Below are positions 45,054 to 53,852 of a stretch of DNA of 64,000 bases, piece after piece (positions within the stretch are counted from its first letter, which is position 1; each line of letters begins with the position of its first letter). A model generated the notes under the pieces. It was not told the DNA's origin and made no database searches. It saw only the letters and a list, made by a program, of their open reading frames with translations. The stretch covers positions 101,671 through 165,670 of the forward strand of contig JAFEBP010000008.1 in NCBI GenBank assembly GCA_018242605.1, written 5' to 3'. The stretch is from Planctomycetota bacterium. Lineage in GTDB: Bacteria; Planctomycetota; Phycisphaerae; Phycisphaerales; UBA1924. The translations under genes were made by a program, and so were the position numbers.

Positions 45054-46559
45054 TCAGTGCCCTTGCGAGATGAGTTCCCGAGCCTTGGTGGCCACCAGTT
45101 CCGCGGCGCCGCCGTAGTTGCTGAGGACGCAGACGGTGTACCCGGCGTCCAGGTACATCCCGAGATTGGCGGAGATGCCTTCGAAGCCGCCGCCGTGCCC
45201 GACTTCTCGCCCCGCCGGTCCGCGGGCAACGCCGAAGCCCAGGCCGTACTGAGGATTGCCGACCTCCGGGTGCGGGCTCCAGAGTTGATCCAGCGAGGCC
45301 TTCCCGACCAGCTTCTGCGCTCGCAGCGCCTGGTCAAAGCGGAGCAGATCGGTGACGGTGGAGTAGCCGCCGCCCGCGGGCCCGCCGCGGATGACGTGGG
45401 TGTACAGGTTGTTGGTGTACTCAACGCCCGCCGCGGTGGAGCGCTTCTCGTAACCGACGGCGAGGTTGGGGTTGACGTGGTCGAGTTCAAAGAAGCCCGA
45501 GCGGGTCATCCCGGCGGGGCCGGTGACGTGCTCGGCGATGTAATCAAAGTAGTCCTGTCCGCTCGCGTGCTCGACCACCGCCCCGGCGATCAGCATGCCC
45601 GTGTTGCTGTAGCGCGACTCGGAGCCGGGCGTGAACGCCAGTTCTTCGTCCTTCACGAGCGTCTTGTAGTCGTTTACTTTGCGGTACAGCGCGCGGCTGG
45701 AGTTGAAGAAGGTGTCGTTGAAGTAGCTGCCCAGGCCGCTGGAGTGTGTCAGCAGGTGCTTCACCGTGACCTTGCTCTTGTCCACTTTCGGGAGCCAGTC
45801 GTCCGACAGGTGCTTGCTGATCGGATCATCCAGCGAGAGTTTGCCGGCTTCCACCAGTTGCATGACCGCGACGGCGGTCATCATCTTGTTCATGGAGCCC
45901 AGGTTGAAGGCGGTGTCGATGGTGACGGGCGCGTTGAAGTCACGGTTGGCGATGCCCACCGCGCGGGTCGCGAGCACGCCGCCGTCCTTTGCGAAGAGCA
46001 TGGTGCCGCTGAACGCGTTCGCCTTGGCGAGCCGGTCGACGTACGCGCCCAACTGCTCGCCGATCTGCTCGGCCGAAAGTGCGGCGGCGGGTGGCAGGCC
46101 CGTGGGAACGCGCGCGGGAGAGAACTGGAGCGAGGCGATCCGGTGCGGGGCGGCGTCTTCAACTTCGACCACGACCGCGCGCCAGGACTCGGCCAAGGCG
46201 GCGCGGCAGATAAGGACCGCGGCGGTCGTGGGGCGCGGCGGGTCGTAGGTTCGTGCGCCGAACACCTCCAGCGTGCCCGCAAACTCGTGCCAGCGGCGGA
46301 ACTCCGCGAGGTGTTCCTCCATCGGGAACGAAGATTGGAACTTGTCGGTGAACCGGTTCTCGATGAACGACTTGGTCTTGGCGGCATCGTCGCCGTTGAC
46401 CAACGCCACGACTTCCTTCGCCGCGGCGTACGCCGGGGTGTCGGGCAGTTCTCGAACATCTGTGTACGGCGGGGCCGGGGCTTGCCCGCACGCCGCGGGG
46501 ACGGCCCACGCCAATAGAGCCGCCGCACAGGCGGTCGCGATTCGGGTCATGCTCACCAT
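45054..46559 (-). CDS. Secreted beta-lactamase-fold serine hydrolase (class C/esterase type)
   Basis: 501 residues from MVSMTRIATAC. Signal peptide ends near ACGQAP. The first 160 residues form an extra N-terminal domain with DUF-like character (FTDKFQSSFPMEEHLAEF). The hydrolase has S-x-x-K in GSMNKMMTAV near 222, Y-x-N in SRYSNTGM near 318 and the third motif in VGHGGGFEG. Members include esterases, D-aminopeptidases and class C beta-lactamases; this plan fits a peptidase or esterase better than a resistance enzyme. The gene is 170 bases downstream of the S41 peptidase on the same strand. Confidence 0.9.
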   Translation of the reverse strand: MVSMTRIATACAAALLAWAVPAACGQAPAPPYTDVRELPDTPAYAAAKEVVALVNGDDAAKTKSFIENRFTDKFQSSFPMEEHLAEFRRWHEFAGTLEVFGARTYDPPRPTTAAVLICRAALAESWRAVVVEVEDAAPHRIASLQFSPARVPTGLPPAAALSAEQIGEQLGAYVDRLAKANAFSGTMLFAKDGGVLATRAVGIANRDFNAPVTIDTAFNLGSMNKMMTAVAVMQLVEAGKLSLDDPISKHLSDDWLPKVDKSKVTVKHLLTHSSGLGSYFNDTFFNSSRALYRKVNDYKTLVKDEELAFTPGSESRYSNTGMLIAGAVVEHASGQDYFDYIAEHVTGPAGMTRSGFFELDHVNPNLAVGYEKRSTAAGVEYTNNLYTHVIRGGPAGGGYSTVTDLLRFDQALRAQKLVGKASLDQLWSPHPEVGNPQYGLGFGVARGPAGREVGHGGGFEGISANLGMYLDAGYTVCVLSNYGGAAELVATKARELISQGH

Positions 46560-46732
46560 TGGTTCGACTCCTTGGGATGATTCGTCGTGCACGCGGGCTT
46601 TTTGCCTGCTGCGTTCATTTCGGTGGTGCTCGATCGTTGTTTCTGCGCGTCGCGGCACAGAGATGGCGAGGGGCGCGCCGGAAGAGGGGGTGGACTCTTC
46701 CGGTCGCGCGTTCCCTTCGCCGACTTTCTCCG

Positions 46733-48067
46733 TTATTTCCCGGCACGCTTCTGGTTCACCGCGGTCTTGGCCGCGGCGGTGGCCTCGTCCAGCGCCTTGT
46801 CGGCTGACACCGCGATGTCCGGGGTCACACCGGTTCCCTCCCAGTTGGTCTTGGTGATGGGGTTGCATGCCCGCATGAAGGGCACGCCGATGGCGATGCG
46901 TTCGGTCACGGGTTCCATGCGCACCGGGTGCGCGCCACCGCCCGTGGTCTCGCCCACGATGGTGGCCCGCTTGAGGTTCTTGAGGTTGTACGAGAACTCC
47001 TCGGCGCCCGAGAAGGTCCGCTTGCTGGTGAGCACGTACACGGGGATGTTGGCCGCGGGGCGCTGGCCGGGCACACTCTCCACCGTCCAGTATTCCTCGA
47101 CAACCTTTCCGTCGCGGTCCACCATGTCGTTGAGGTGGGTCTTCTGCTCGAACAGGTAACTGGTGAGGAAGCGGATCATCTCGGGGCTGCCCCCGCCGTT
47201 GTACCGCACGTCAAAGATGATCGCGTCGGTGTTCGCCAGGAAGTTCATCGCCGCGGCGGCGGTCTTCTCCGCTTCCGCGCCGTCCAAGAACCCGTCCAGG
47301 CGCAGGTACCCGATGTTGCCGGGCAGCACCTCGACCTTGCGGAACATGTAGTTTTCGCGCTTGATCTGGTCGCCGTCGCCGAAGGCGCCGTGCATCGGGG
47401 TTTGCTTCTTGGGCGCGGGCCGCACGGCTAGGTGACCGTCGTGGCTCACCGCCCGAAGGTCTTTCGTGAGCGCCCGGGCGAGGGCCGCCTCGGTGTCGAT
47501 GCTGTCGTACGCGCCCGCCTTCAACTTCTCGCGGACGCTCGCGGCCATCTGGTCCGCCACTTTGGGATACACATACCCCTCCTGCAACGCCTTGCACGCG
47601 CCTTCAACGATCTGCGTGCGTGATTCGGCCGTCAGGGCGGGCGTTTCGGTGAGTTCCGCGGCGGGCGAAATGGTGACGCCGTTGAGTTTGCCGGGTTCGG
47701 CCGCGCTGGTCTCGAACTCAAAGGCGAGGTCGCCGGAGTTGGCCGAACGCACCACGAGCGTGACGCCCTGGTCGCTCGCGCCCAGGACTTTCTGGATCGT
47801 GAGCGTGCCCCACTCGTCGCGCAGGCCCTTGAGGCGATTGACGCGCTCGTCGATGCCGGATCGCTCCCGCCGTTCCTTGCCCGCGAAAGCCTCTTCGAAT
47901 CCGCGGATCGCCGGTTCGGACCCCGCGTTGATCGCTTCGATGAAGGCCGCGGCGTACCGGGTCGTCGCGGACTGCGCCAGCGGCGCGGGCGGTTCGGCGA
48001 GGGTGAGGGCCGGGACCGCGCCGGCGAAGATCGCGGCGGCCAGACAGAATGAGGCGGATCGGTTCAT
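46733..48067 (-). CDS. Secreted S41-family peptidase
   Basis: 444 residues from MNRSASFCL. Signal peptide ends at LTLAEP. A leading helical domain with a DUF3471-like segment precedes the peptidase. The C-terminal-processing-peptidase fold shows DVRYNGGGS, the Ser nucleophile in SKRTFSGAEEF near residue 357 and VGETTGGGAHP. It probably degrades peptides in the periplasm. The 19-bp palindrome just ahead of the start and the divergent PadR gene suggest that PadR represses this gene and perhaps the hydrolase after it. Confidence 0.9.
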   Translation of the reverse strand: MNRSASFCLAAAIFAGAVPALTLAEPPAPLAQSATTRYAAAFIEAINAGSEPAIRGFEEAFAGKERRERSGIDERVNRLKGLRDEWGTLTIQKVLGASDQGVTLVVRSANSGDLAFEFETSAAEPGKLNGVTISPAAELTETPALTAESRTQIVEGACKALQEGYVYPKVADQMAASVREKLKAGAYDSIDTEAALARALTKDLRAVSHDGHLAVRPAPKKQTPMHGAFGDGDQIKRENYMFRKVEVLPGNIGYLRLDGFLDGAEAEKTAAAAMNFLANTDAIIFDVRYNGGGSPEMIRFLTSYLFEQKTHLNDMVDRDGKVVEEYWTVESVPGQRPAANIPVYVLTSKRTFSGAEEFSYNLKNLKRATIVGETTGGGAHPVRMEPVTERIAIGVPFMRACNPITKTNWEGTGVTPDIAVSADKALDEATAAAKTAVNQKRAGK

Positions 48068-48104
48068 GATCGGTGCTCCGGGCGGGACCACGGGATAATC
48101 GTCT

Positions 48105-48123
48105 ATAGTACGATTCGTACTAT
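48105..48123. promoter_or_regulatory. Candidate PadR operator: perfect 19-bp palindrome
   Basis: ATAGTACGATTCGTACTAT, arms of 9 bases with one central T, no mismatch. It lies 38 bases before the S41 peptidase start and 82 bases before the divergent PadR start, the right place for a shared operator. The AT-rich look stands out from the GC-rich surroundings. Confidence 0.65.
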
Positions 48124-48204
48124 TACTCGGGATTCCGCTCCGGCGATTTCCCGTCACCGGATTCCTTCCCGATACCGACCGCCCGCCGCGGCGATAATCC
48201 AGCG

Positions 48205-48741
48205 ATGCCCAAGCGATCTCACAGCGAGTTGGAGTGCTTTGTCCTGGGACTCGTCTGGCAGTTGGGGCCGTGCAGTCCGTACGACGTGCGGCGGGCGTTG
48301 CTGGACTCGCCGAGCACACAGTGGAGCGGCAGCGCGGGGGCGATCTACCCATTGATGGCGCGGCTTCAGCGGGCCGGGCTGCTGCGGGCCAAGCAGGAGA
48401 AGGGGTCGGGGCGGGCCAAACGCACGTTCTGTGTGACGGCCGCGGGGCTGGCGGCGCTCAAGGCGTGGATCGGTCCGCCGCTGGCGGATGATGCGGTGAC
48501 GGTCAGTTACGACCCGCTGCGGTCTCGGGCGCGGTTTCTGGGCGTGCTATCCGCGGATGAGCGGCGGGCCTGGGCAGGAGCGGCGGAGGCGGCGCTGGGG
48601 GCGGTGGAAGAGAAGGTGAAGCGCTGGCAGGAGCGGTACGGGCCGGTGGATGAGCTTCTGGCGTTGATCACGCGGCATGGGGAGTTGGACCTGGCGATGC
48701 GGCGGGCGTGGTTGGCGGAGGTGCGCCGGGTCATTCGATAG
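48205..48741 (+). CDS. PadR-family transcriptional regulator
   Basis: 178 residues. Winged-helix N-terminus with LECFVLGLVWQLGPCSPYDVRRALL, GAIYPLMARLQRAGLLRAKQE and the wing GSGRAKRTFCVTAAGLAALKAWI; the C-terminal half is a coiled helix for dimerisation (FLGVLSADERRAWAGAAEAAL). Divergent from the S41 peptidase; it probably binds the palindrome between them. Confidence 0.9.
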   Translation: MPKRSHSELECFVLGLVWQLGPCSPYDVRRALLDSPSTQWSGSAGAIYPLMARLQRAGLLRAKQEKGSGRAKRTFCVTAAGLAALKAWIGPPLADDAVTVSYDPLRSRARFLGVLSADERRAWAGAAEAALGAVEEKVKRWQERYGPVDELLALITRHGELDLAMRRAWLAEVRRVIR

Positions 48742-49010
48742 AGCGCGCCGTTGGGAGTTAGACCGCCGACTGGTTTAATTTGGGTAATTTGACTGGAGCA
48801 GAGAGACCTGTCGCCGCGCGCAAGTTAGGTCAAAATCCGATTGGAGCCGGGCGCACCAACGGCCAACTATCTCGCCTCTCTACGCGGCGCTTGACCGAGT
48901 GTTCACCGAGTTGTGGCGAGTCTTTCGTCGCGTGTTGGCAAGCTTTGTGTTGTGTTGTGACGAGACCACGGGGTCACTCGAGGTTGTGTCATGGAGTCAA
49001 CGAAACGTCA
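48742..49010. other. Intergenic region before HAF gene 1
   Basis: An open frame extends upstream through this region in the HAF gene frame, but its translation lacks conserved content and a signal peptide. Base composition is lower in GC than the neighbours (GTGTTGTGTTGTGAC near 48945). It likely holds the promoter. Confidence 0.45.
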
Positions 49011-50282
49011 ATGCGATGGTCAAGAGCCAACCTGTTCGGTCGTGTCGCGTGCGTCGCGGGGATCCCCCTTGCGTGCGTGCGTCCGGCGTGGGCCGACGGC
49101 GTCATCACGGCACTCGGTGATCTGCCGGGCGGGGCTGTTCAGAGTTCGGCGTCAGCGATCAGCGCGGATGGTCTGACGGTCGTGGGCTGGAGCGGCTCGG
49201 GGCAAGGAGTTGAGGCGTTTCGGTGGACGCGGACAGAGGGCATGGTCGGGCTGGGCGACATGCAGGGTGTTGTGTTCGAGAGCCGGGCCTGGGCCGTGAG
49301 CGCGGATGGTTCGGTCGTCGTAGGCCAGAGCAGCTCTCCGTACGGCGTTCAGGCGTTCCGGTGGACGCGGGCTTCGGGCATGATCGGGCTGGGCGATCTT
49401 GAGGGGGGTGATTTTTCGAGCGTCGCGCGGGGCGTGACCGCCGACGGGTCGGTGGTCGTTGGGCAGAGTAACTCGGCGAGGGGCCTGGAGTCGTTCCGCT
49501 GGACATCTGCGGATGGAATGGTCGGCGTGGGCGATCTGGGCGGGGGCTGGTTCCAGAGTCAGTCGTACGGGGTGACGGCGGACGCGTTGACGCTCGTCAG
49601 GTATAGCGCACCGGACCCGGGTGAGGGGCTGTTCCGCTGGTATCAGGCGATCGGCGCGTTCGGGTTGGGGGACCTGATCGCCGGCGGTTTCAATAGTCTT
49701 CCCCACGCGGTCAGCGCGGATTGGACGACGATCGTCGGCAGCGGGTCGGTGCTCGGGGGCACGGCGGCATTTCGATGGACGCGGAGCGGCGGGATGACTT
49801 CGATCGGTGAGCTGAGCGGCGGGGCGATCCAAGGCGGCGCTCTGGCCGTGAGCACGGACGGGAGCACGGTGGTTGGTTTTTCCACGGATGCGAACGGGGA
49901 ACAGGCTTTTTACTGGACTTCGGCGGACGGCATGCAGCGGTTGTGGGATGTGTTGGACGCGCGGGGGGTTGATCTCGCGGCGCAGGGGTGGAGCCGGCTC
50001 GGCAGTGCGACGGGCATCAGCGGGGACGGGAACACGATTGTCGGGGTGGGTGTTCGCAACGGCCACGAGGAGGCGTTTGTCGCTGTGCTGTCGGGAGTGT
50101 CGACGTGCCCGGCGTGTGCCGCGGACTTCAACCGGGACGGCGGGGTGGACGGCGGGGATGTGCGGGCGTTCTTCGATGAGTGGGAGGGCGGTGGCGCGTG
50201 CGCGGATCTGAACCGCGACGGCGGGATTGACGGCGGGGATGTGCCGTTGTTTTTCGACAGTTGGGGCCGGGGGGGATGCTGA
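49011..50282 (+). CDS. HAF-repeat exoprotein 1 with GC-type dockerin
   Basis: 423 residues from MRWSRANLFGR. Signal peptide ends near AWADG. About eight repeats of the HAF type, each with GLGDLxGGxxxS, AxAVSADGSxVVG and GxEAFRWT, as in GLGDMQGVVFESRAWAVS. The chain ends with two dockerin repeats (ADFNRDGGVDGGDVRAFF, DLNRDGGIDGGDVPLFF) and RGGC. Some repeats have drifted, for example DALTLVRYSAPDPGEGLF. HAF repeats probably form a propeller; function unknown. It has a closely similar relative at 56.8-58.1 kb. Confidence 0.88.
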   Translation: MRWSRANLFGRVACVAGIPLACVRPAWADGVITALGDLPGGAVQSSASAISADGLTVVGWSGSGQGVEAFRWTRTEGMVGLGDMQGVVFESRAWAVSADGSVVVGQSSSPYGVQAFRWTRASGMIGLGDLEGGDFSSVARGVTADGSVVVGQSNSARGLESFRWTSADGMVGVGDLGGGWFQSQSYGVTADALTLVRYSAPDPGEGLFRWYQAIGAFGLGDLIAGGFNSLPHAVSADWTTIVGSGSVLGGTAAFRWTRSGGMTSIGELSGGAIQGGALAVSTDGSTVVGFSTDANGEQAFYWTSADGMQRLWDVLDARGVDLAAQGWSRLGSATGISGDGNTIVGVGVRNGHEEAFVAVLSGVSTCPACAADFNRDGGVDGGDVRAFFDEWEGGGACADLNRDGGIDGGDVPLFFDSWGRGGC

Positions 50283-50332
50283 CGCGGGCTAGTATGTTCC
50301 CGTCGGACCACACCTTCAGGAGTTGAGCCACC

Positions 50333-50683
50333 ATGAAAACCCAGGGCGGATTGCCGGACAACTTGAAGTCGGGGGTTGAAAATCTGTCCGGAGTGAACAT
50401 GGACGCCGTGAAGGTCCATTACAACACGCAGAAGCCGGCCCAGCTCAACGCGCTCGCGTACGCGCACGGGTCGCAGATTCACCTGGCGCCGGGGGCGGAG
50501 AACCACTTGCCGCACGAGGCGTGGCATGTGGTGCAGCAGAGCCAGGGAAGGACGCCGGGGCTGCCGGTTGAGCACGTGCTCCAGGCGAACGGGATCAGCG
50601 GCAAGGGCGCGGGCGAGATCGCCAAGGGCGTGATGCCCAGCGGCTCGGTCGACCGGGCGGCGCTGGGCGGCATGATTCCGTGA
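50333..50683 (+). CDS. Stand-alone DUF4157 module
   Basis: 116 residues; AGGAG lies about 9 bases before the ATG. The sequence LPDNLKSGVENLSGVNMD, VKVHYNTQKPAQLNALAYAHG and LPHEAWHVVQQSQGR is the DUF4157 domain, with the HExxH metalloprotease-like motif as HEAWH. In most proteins this domain lies in large secreted toxins or effectors of contractile injection systems. Here it is alone, and the downstream third-ligand block (a Glu in L-E-x-E-A-D) is replaced by unrelated EIAKGVMPSGSVD, so zinc binding is doubtful. Convergent with a small unknown gene. Confidence 0.85.
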   Translation: MKTQGGLPDNLKSGVENLSGVNMDAVKVHYNTQKPAQLNALAYAHGSQIHLAPGAENHLPHEAWHVVQQSQGRTPGLPVEHVLQANGISGKGAGEIAKGVMPSGSVDRAALGGMIP

Positions 50684-50695
50684 GGCGGGCGGAAC

Positions 50696-51109
50696 TCAGG
50701 TAACTCTGGCGGCGGGGGGCAGGTCGAGCGCCGCCAGCTGCGATTGAAGGAAGTCGTTGGCTTCGGCGGCGCCGATGGTGGCCCGGACGATCCAGTTCGT
50801 CGGCGCGAGCATCTGCTCCCACATGCGAGCGATGCCGAACTGGAGTTCGTTGGTGGCGATGCCGACCAGCACGACCTGCGGTTGCTTCTTGGAAAACTCG
50901 ACTTCAAGTTCGAGAATGGCGCGTTTCTCCTGCGGGGTGGAGATCGCGACTTCGACCTCACGCAAGTCGACGATCATGTAGTCGAGTTTGCCGACCCATT
51001 GGGAGTTGGCCTGAAGGACCGAGGCGTGGATTTCGCGGCCGAGCATCTGCCCGCTGCCGCGGCAGTACATGCCGCGGCCGTTGTCGATGACGGTGATGTC
51101 GTAGGGCAT
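50696..51109 (-). CDS. Small soluble protein of unknown function
   Basis: 137 residues from MPYDITVIDNGRGM. Alternating strands and helices (LDYMIVDLREVEVAI, QVVLVGIATNELQFGIARMWE) resemble a STAS- or Rossmann-like alpha/beta fold, but I recognise no family. It has no signal peptide. Its stop lies 13 bases from the stop of the convergent DUF4157 gene. Confidence 0.6.
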   Translation of the reverse strand: MPYDITVIDNGRGMYCRGSGQMLGREIHASVLQANSQWVGKLDYMIVDLREVEVAISTPQEKRAILELEVEFSKKQPQVVLVGIATNELQFGIARMWEQMLAPTNWIVRATIGAAEANDFLQSQLAALDLPPAARVT

Positions 51110-51206
51110 GGGAGGCGGAGCGTAGGAACGAGGGAGGGCCGCGCGGGGCGTTTGGCGCGGGCCTACCTTGCGTTTGGTTCTGGTGCGAGAGTTTGTAGGA
51201 TCAGCA

Positions 51207-52115
51207 ATGACGACCGGCGAGTTTTTGAACACGGTGAGCCCTTTGTTTCCCGGCTTGGTGTCCGTCGCGCAGACGGTGGCGCTGGGGGTGATCTGCGCGA
51301 TCGTGCTGACGCCGGCGGAGCGGTGGGCCCCGGCGCACCCGCAGCCGCTGCTGTTCCGCAAGGGGCTGCTGCTGGACATCGTGTACTGGTTCGCGACGCC
51401 GCTGCTGACGCGGTGCACGACCGCCGCGGCGTTGGCGGCCGTGCTTTTGATCGTGCTGCTGTGCATCGGCCCTGAGCAACTGCCCAAGGATTTTCTGATC
51501 GGGGGGTTCGGGCCGCTGGGGCGGCAGCCGGGGTGGCTGCAGGCGCTCGAGATTCTGTTCCTGTCGGACTTCGTGGACTACTGGACGCACCGGGGGCTGC
51601 ACCGCGGGCGGTGGTGGCGGATCCACGCGATTCATCACTCGCCCGAGGAGATGAACTGGATTTCATCATCGCGGGTGCACCCGCTGAACGATCTGATCAC
51701 CAGGTCGTGCCAGGTGCTGCCGGTGGTGCTGCTGGGGTTCGCGGCGACGTCGGTGATGGCGGTGGTGCCGCTGGTGTCGTTCTATGTGATGTTCCTGCAT
51801 TCGAACGTGCGGTGGGATTTCGGCCCGCTGCGGTGGGTGCTGGTGAGCCCGGCATACCACCGGTGGCACCACACCTCGGATGATGAGGGGATCGACAAGA
51901 ACTTCGCGGGGATCTTCCCGATCTGGGACCTGATCTTCGGCACCGCGCACTTCCCCAAGACGCTGCCGGTCAAGTACGGGCTGGTGGGGTATCAGATGCC
52001 CGAGTCGTTCTGGGCGCACCTGGTGTACCCGTTCACGCGGCGTCAATCGGCGAGCATCATGGGGCGCCACGTGGAAGAGGAGAAGAAGGTGGAGGAGGGC
52101 GGGGGGCGGGGGTGA
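51207..52115 (+). CDS. Sterol desaturase/fatty acid hydroxylase superfamily membrane enzyme
   Basis: 302 residues from MTTGEFLNTVSP. Several transmembrane segments and the histidine boxes of the di-iron family: HRGLHR near 128, HAIHHS near 141, and HRWHH near 218 (in AYHRWHHTSDDEG). It hydroxylates or desaturates a lipid at the cytoplasmic face of a membrane; the substrate is unknown. Bacterial members occur in hopanoid, sterol and carotenoid pathways. It is followed directly by repeat cluster 2. Confidence 0.9.
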   Translation: MTTGEFLNTVSPLFPGLVSVAQTVALGVICAIVLTPAERWAPAHPQPLLFRKGLLLDIVYWFATPLLTRCTTAAALAAVLLIVLLCIGPEQLPKDFLIGGFGPLGRQPGWLQALEILFLSDFVDYWTHRGLHRGRWWRIHAIHHSPEEMNWISSSRVHPLNDLITRSCQVLPVVLLGFAATSVMAVVPLVSFYVMFLHSNVRWDFGPLRWVLVSPAYHRWHHTSDDEGIDKNFAGIFPIWDLIFGTAHFPKTLPVKYGLVGYQMPESFWAHLVYPFTRRQSASIMGRHVEEEKKVEEGGGRG

Positions 52116-52640
52116 GGGGGTGCGATGAAGTTTTGGTGCGATGTGCGCCGGGGATGAGCCGCGTGCGATCCCGTTGTTCGCTGCGCGGAGCCTTGGATTG
52201 GGCCGGGCGTCGGGGGTGGCGCGATGAAGATTTGGTGGAATGCGCGCCGGGCGAGAAGGGGTTTGGGGAATCCCATGGACTGCTGTCGATGGGTTTTCAG
52301 GGGCGGGGTGTGATGAAGATGTGGTGCGGGGGGCGCGGCGGTGATGGCGGCGTGCGATCCCGGTGTTCGCTGCGCGGAGTCTGGCATTGGGCTGGTCGCT
52401 CGGGGTAGCGCGATGAAGTTTTGATGGAGTGCGCGCCGGGCGGGGCGGGGTTTGGGGAATCCCATGGACTGCTGTCGATGGGTTTTCAGGGGCGGGATGT
52501 GATGAAGTTTTGGTGCGGGGTGCGCGAGGGGGTCGGGGGCGGTGGCCGCGGGCGATTCCGGTCTTCGCGGCGCAGAGCCTTCGCTCAGGCCGGGCGTCGG
52601 GGTTGGGGGTGATGAAGTTTTGGTGGCGGGGGCGCTGCGG
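52116..52640. repeat. Repeat cluster 2: alternating A/B units with GATGAAGTTTTGGTG
   Basis: The motif starts at 52124, 52223, 52312, 52412, 52501 and 52611, some copies degenerate (GATGAAGATTTGGTG, GATGAAGATGTGGTG). Spacings are 99, 89, 100, 89 and 110 bases. Units of about 99 carry GCGATCCCGTTGTTCGCTG and a GGCCGGGCGTCGGGG block; units of 89 carry GGGTTTGGGGAATCCCATGG and the imperfect hairpin arm pair. So the basic unit is about 188 bp with two halves. Spacing is not a multiple of three. No gene. Confidence 0.85.
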
Positions 52641-52940
52641 TTGGGTTGGGCGGCGCGGGCGAGAATTTGGGCGAGGACGGAGAGGGGGATGGAGGGCATG
52701 GGGGCTCCTAGTAGGCGCAGAGGAAAGCGCGCCTCTGTAATTGGGCGCGGTCGGGAGCGACTCGGACACATGCGTGCGCACGGAGATGGAAGGTGCAGCG
52801 CCGGCGAGCACGCCGCGCGGAGATTTTTGAGATGGGGGCGGGGCTGTCGGGGCGGGCGCGGGCGGGAGTGGCATCGAGATTGTTTTGAGATTTTGCGGGG
52901 AGGGCGTGGGTGGGACGGGTTTGTGCGCGGGTGGCCTCGG
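52616..52940 (-). repeat. Conserved element at the end of cluster 2 with start of a small reading frame
   Basis: About 325 bases that are repeated, diverged, at 63164-63483. Read on the minus strand it has a stretch with CAAAATCTCAAAACAATCTC, a short inverted repeat (AGGCGC / GCGCCT), then AGGAG and ATG at 52699 opening MPSIPLSVLAQILAR. Seventeen codons later the frame enters the A/B repeats and runs on as Pro/His-rich low complexity to 52043. I see this as a mobile or regulatory element with a conserved translation start. Whether a short peptide is made is open. Confidence 0.6.
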
Positions 52941-53111
52941 CATGCCATCCGGAGCGCTGGAGGCATGTCAACAGGAATCGGGATGGGGGTTACCGGAGCT
53001 TCGGGGGTGAAAGAGGGCTCATTTGAAGCCGATTTCGTTGCATCGGAGGGGGTGTTTCTGTAACCTGAGACCTGACGTGTCATGGGCCACCGTTTTCAAT
53101 GGAGCTTCAAG

Positions 53112-53852
53112 ATGAGCCATCTGCGTGGGGTTGTCGGCGGCGTCGTGGTCGTGGGGTTCGCGGGGGCGGCGGCGCTGGGGCAGCATGTGGTGTGGAATCC
53201 CGCGGCGGATTTCAGCACGAGCAACGGGAATCCCAACGGGGTGTGGTCGTACGGGACGATGCCGGTGGGGTTTGGGGCGTTCGAGTTGATGCAAGCGCAC
53301 ACTTCGGGCCCGAGCTCGGGGTGGCAGGCGACCAACGCCGCGAACATCTGGCGCAATGACGGGGGAGGCTATGCGTTTGGCGTAGCGCCAGGGCAGATCT
53401 CGCTGCATCCGGGGTCGGGGACGCAGCCGTGCGTGCTGCGGTGGACCGCGCCGGTCAATATTCCCGCGACCGTGCAGGTGACAGGCCGTTTCCTGTCGGG
53501 CGATGGGGGCGATATGCTGGTCCGCGTGATGCGCGCCGAGATTCCGCTCGCGGCGGGTTACGAGCCGTTTGACTTTTCGATGGCGGGGCTGCTGCCGGGT
53601 GACACCGTCGACTTCATCGTGTACGGCGGGTACGCGTACGGAAACACGCCGCTGGAGCTGACCATTTCCGGCGAGGTCGGCACGTGCTACGCGGATTTCA
53701 ACCAGGACGGCGGGATCGACGGCTCGGATGTGGATGCTTTTTTCGCCGCGTGGGAAGCGGGCAGCGCGGGCGCGGATGTGAACCAGGATGGCGGCGTGGA
53801 CGGGCCGGACGTGGAGATGTTCTTTGCGCAGTGGGAAGCGGGAGGGTGTTGA
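53112..53852 (+). CDS. Secreted GC-type dockerin protein of unknown function
   Basis: 246 residues from MSHLRGVVGG. Signal peptide ends at AALGQH. The mature part has NPAADFSTSNGNPNGVWSYG and later RFLSGDGGDMLVRVMRA, a beta-sandwich-like pattern found in Planctomycetota exoproteins. It ends with two dockerin repeats (ADFNQDGGIDGSDVDAFF, DVNQDGGVDGPDVEMFF) and WEAGGC. Confidence 0.85.
   Translation: MSHLRGVVGGVVVVGFAGAAALGQHVVWNPAADFSTSNGNPNGVWSYGTMPVGFGAFELMQAHTSGPSSGWQATNAANIWRNDGGGYAFGVAPGQISLHPGSGTQPCVLRWTAPVNIPATVQVTGRFLSGDGGDMLVRVMRAEIPLAAGYEPFDFSMAGLLPGDTVDFIVYGGYAYGNTPLELTISGEVGTCYADFNQDGGIDGSDVDAFFAAWEAGSAGADVNQDGGVDGPDVEMFFAQWEAGGC

Noticed and set aside
52124..52640. CRISPR array
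   Set aside because: The common core is only about 15 bases, bodies between cores are themselves repeated and not unique, and no cas gene is present.
52043..52699. Minus-strand frame of 218 codons across repeat cluster 2
   Set aside because: After the first 15-17 codons it is repeat-derived Pro/His/Ser sequence and ends antisense to the desaturase gene; repeat spacing is not a multiple of three.
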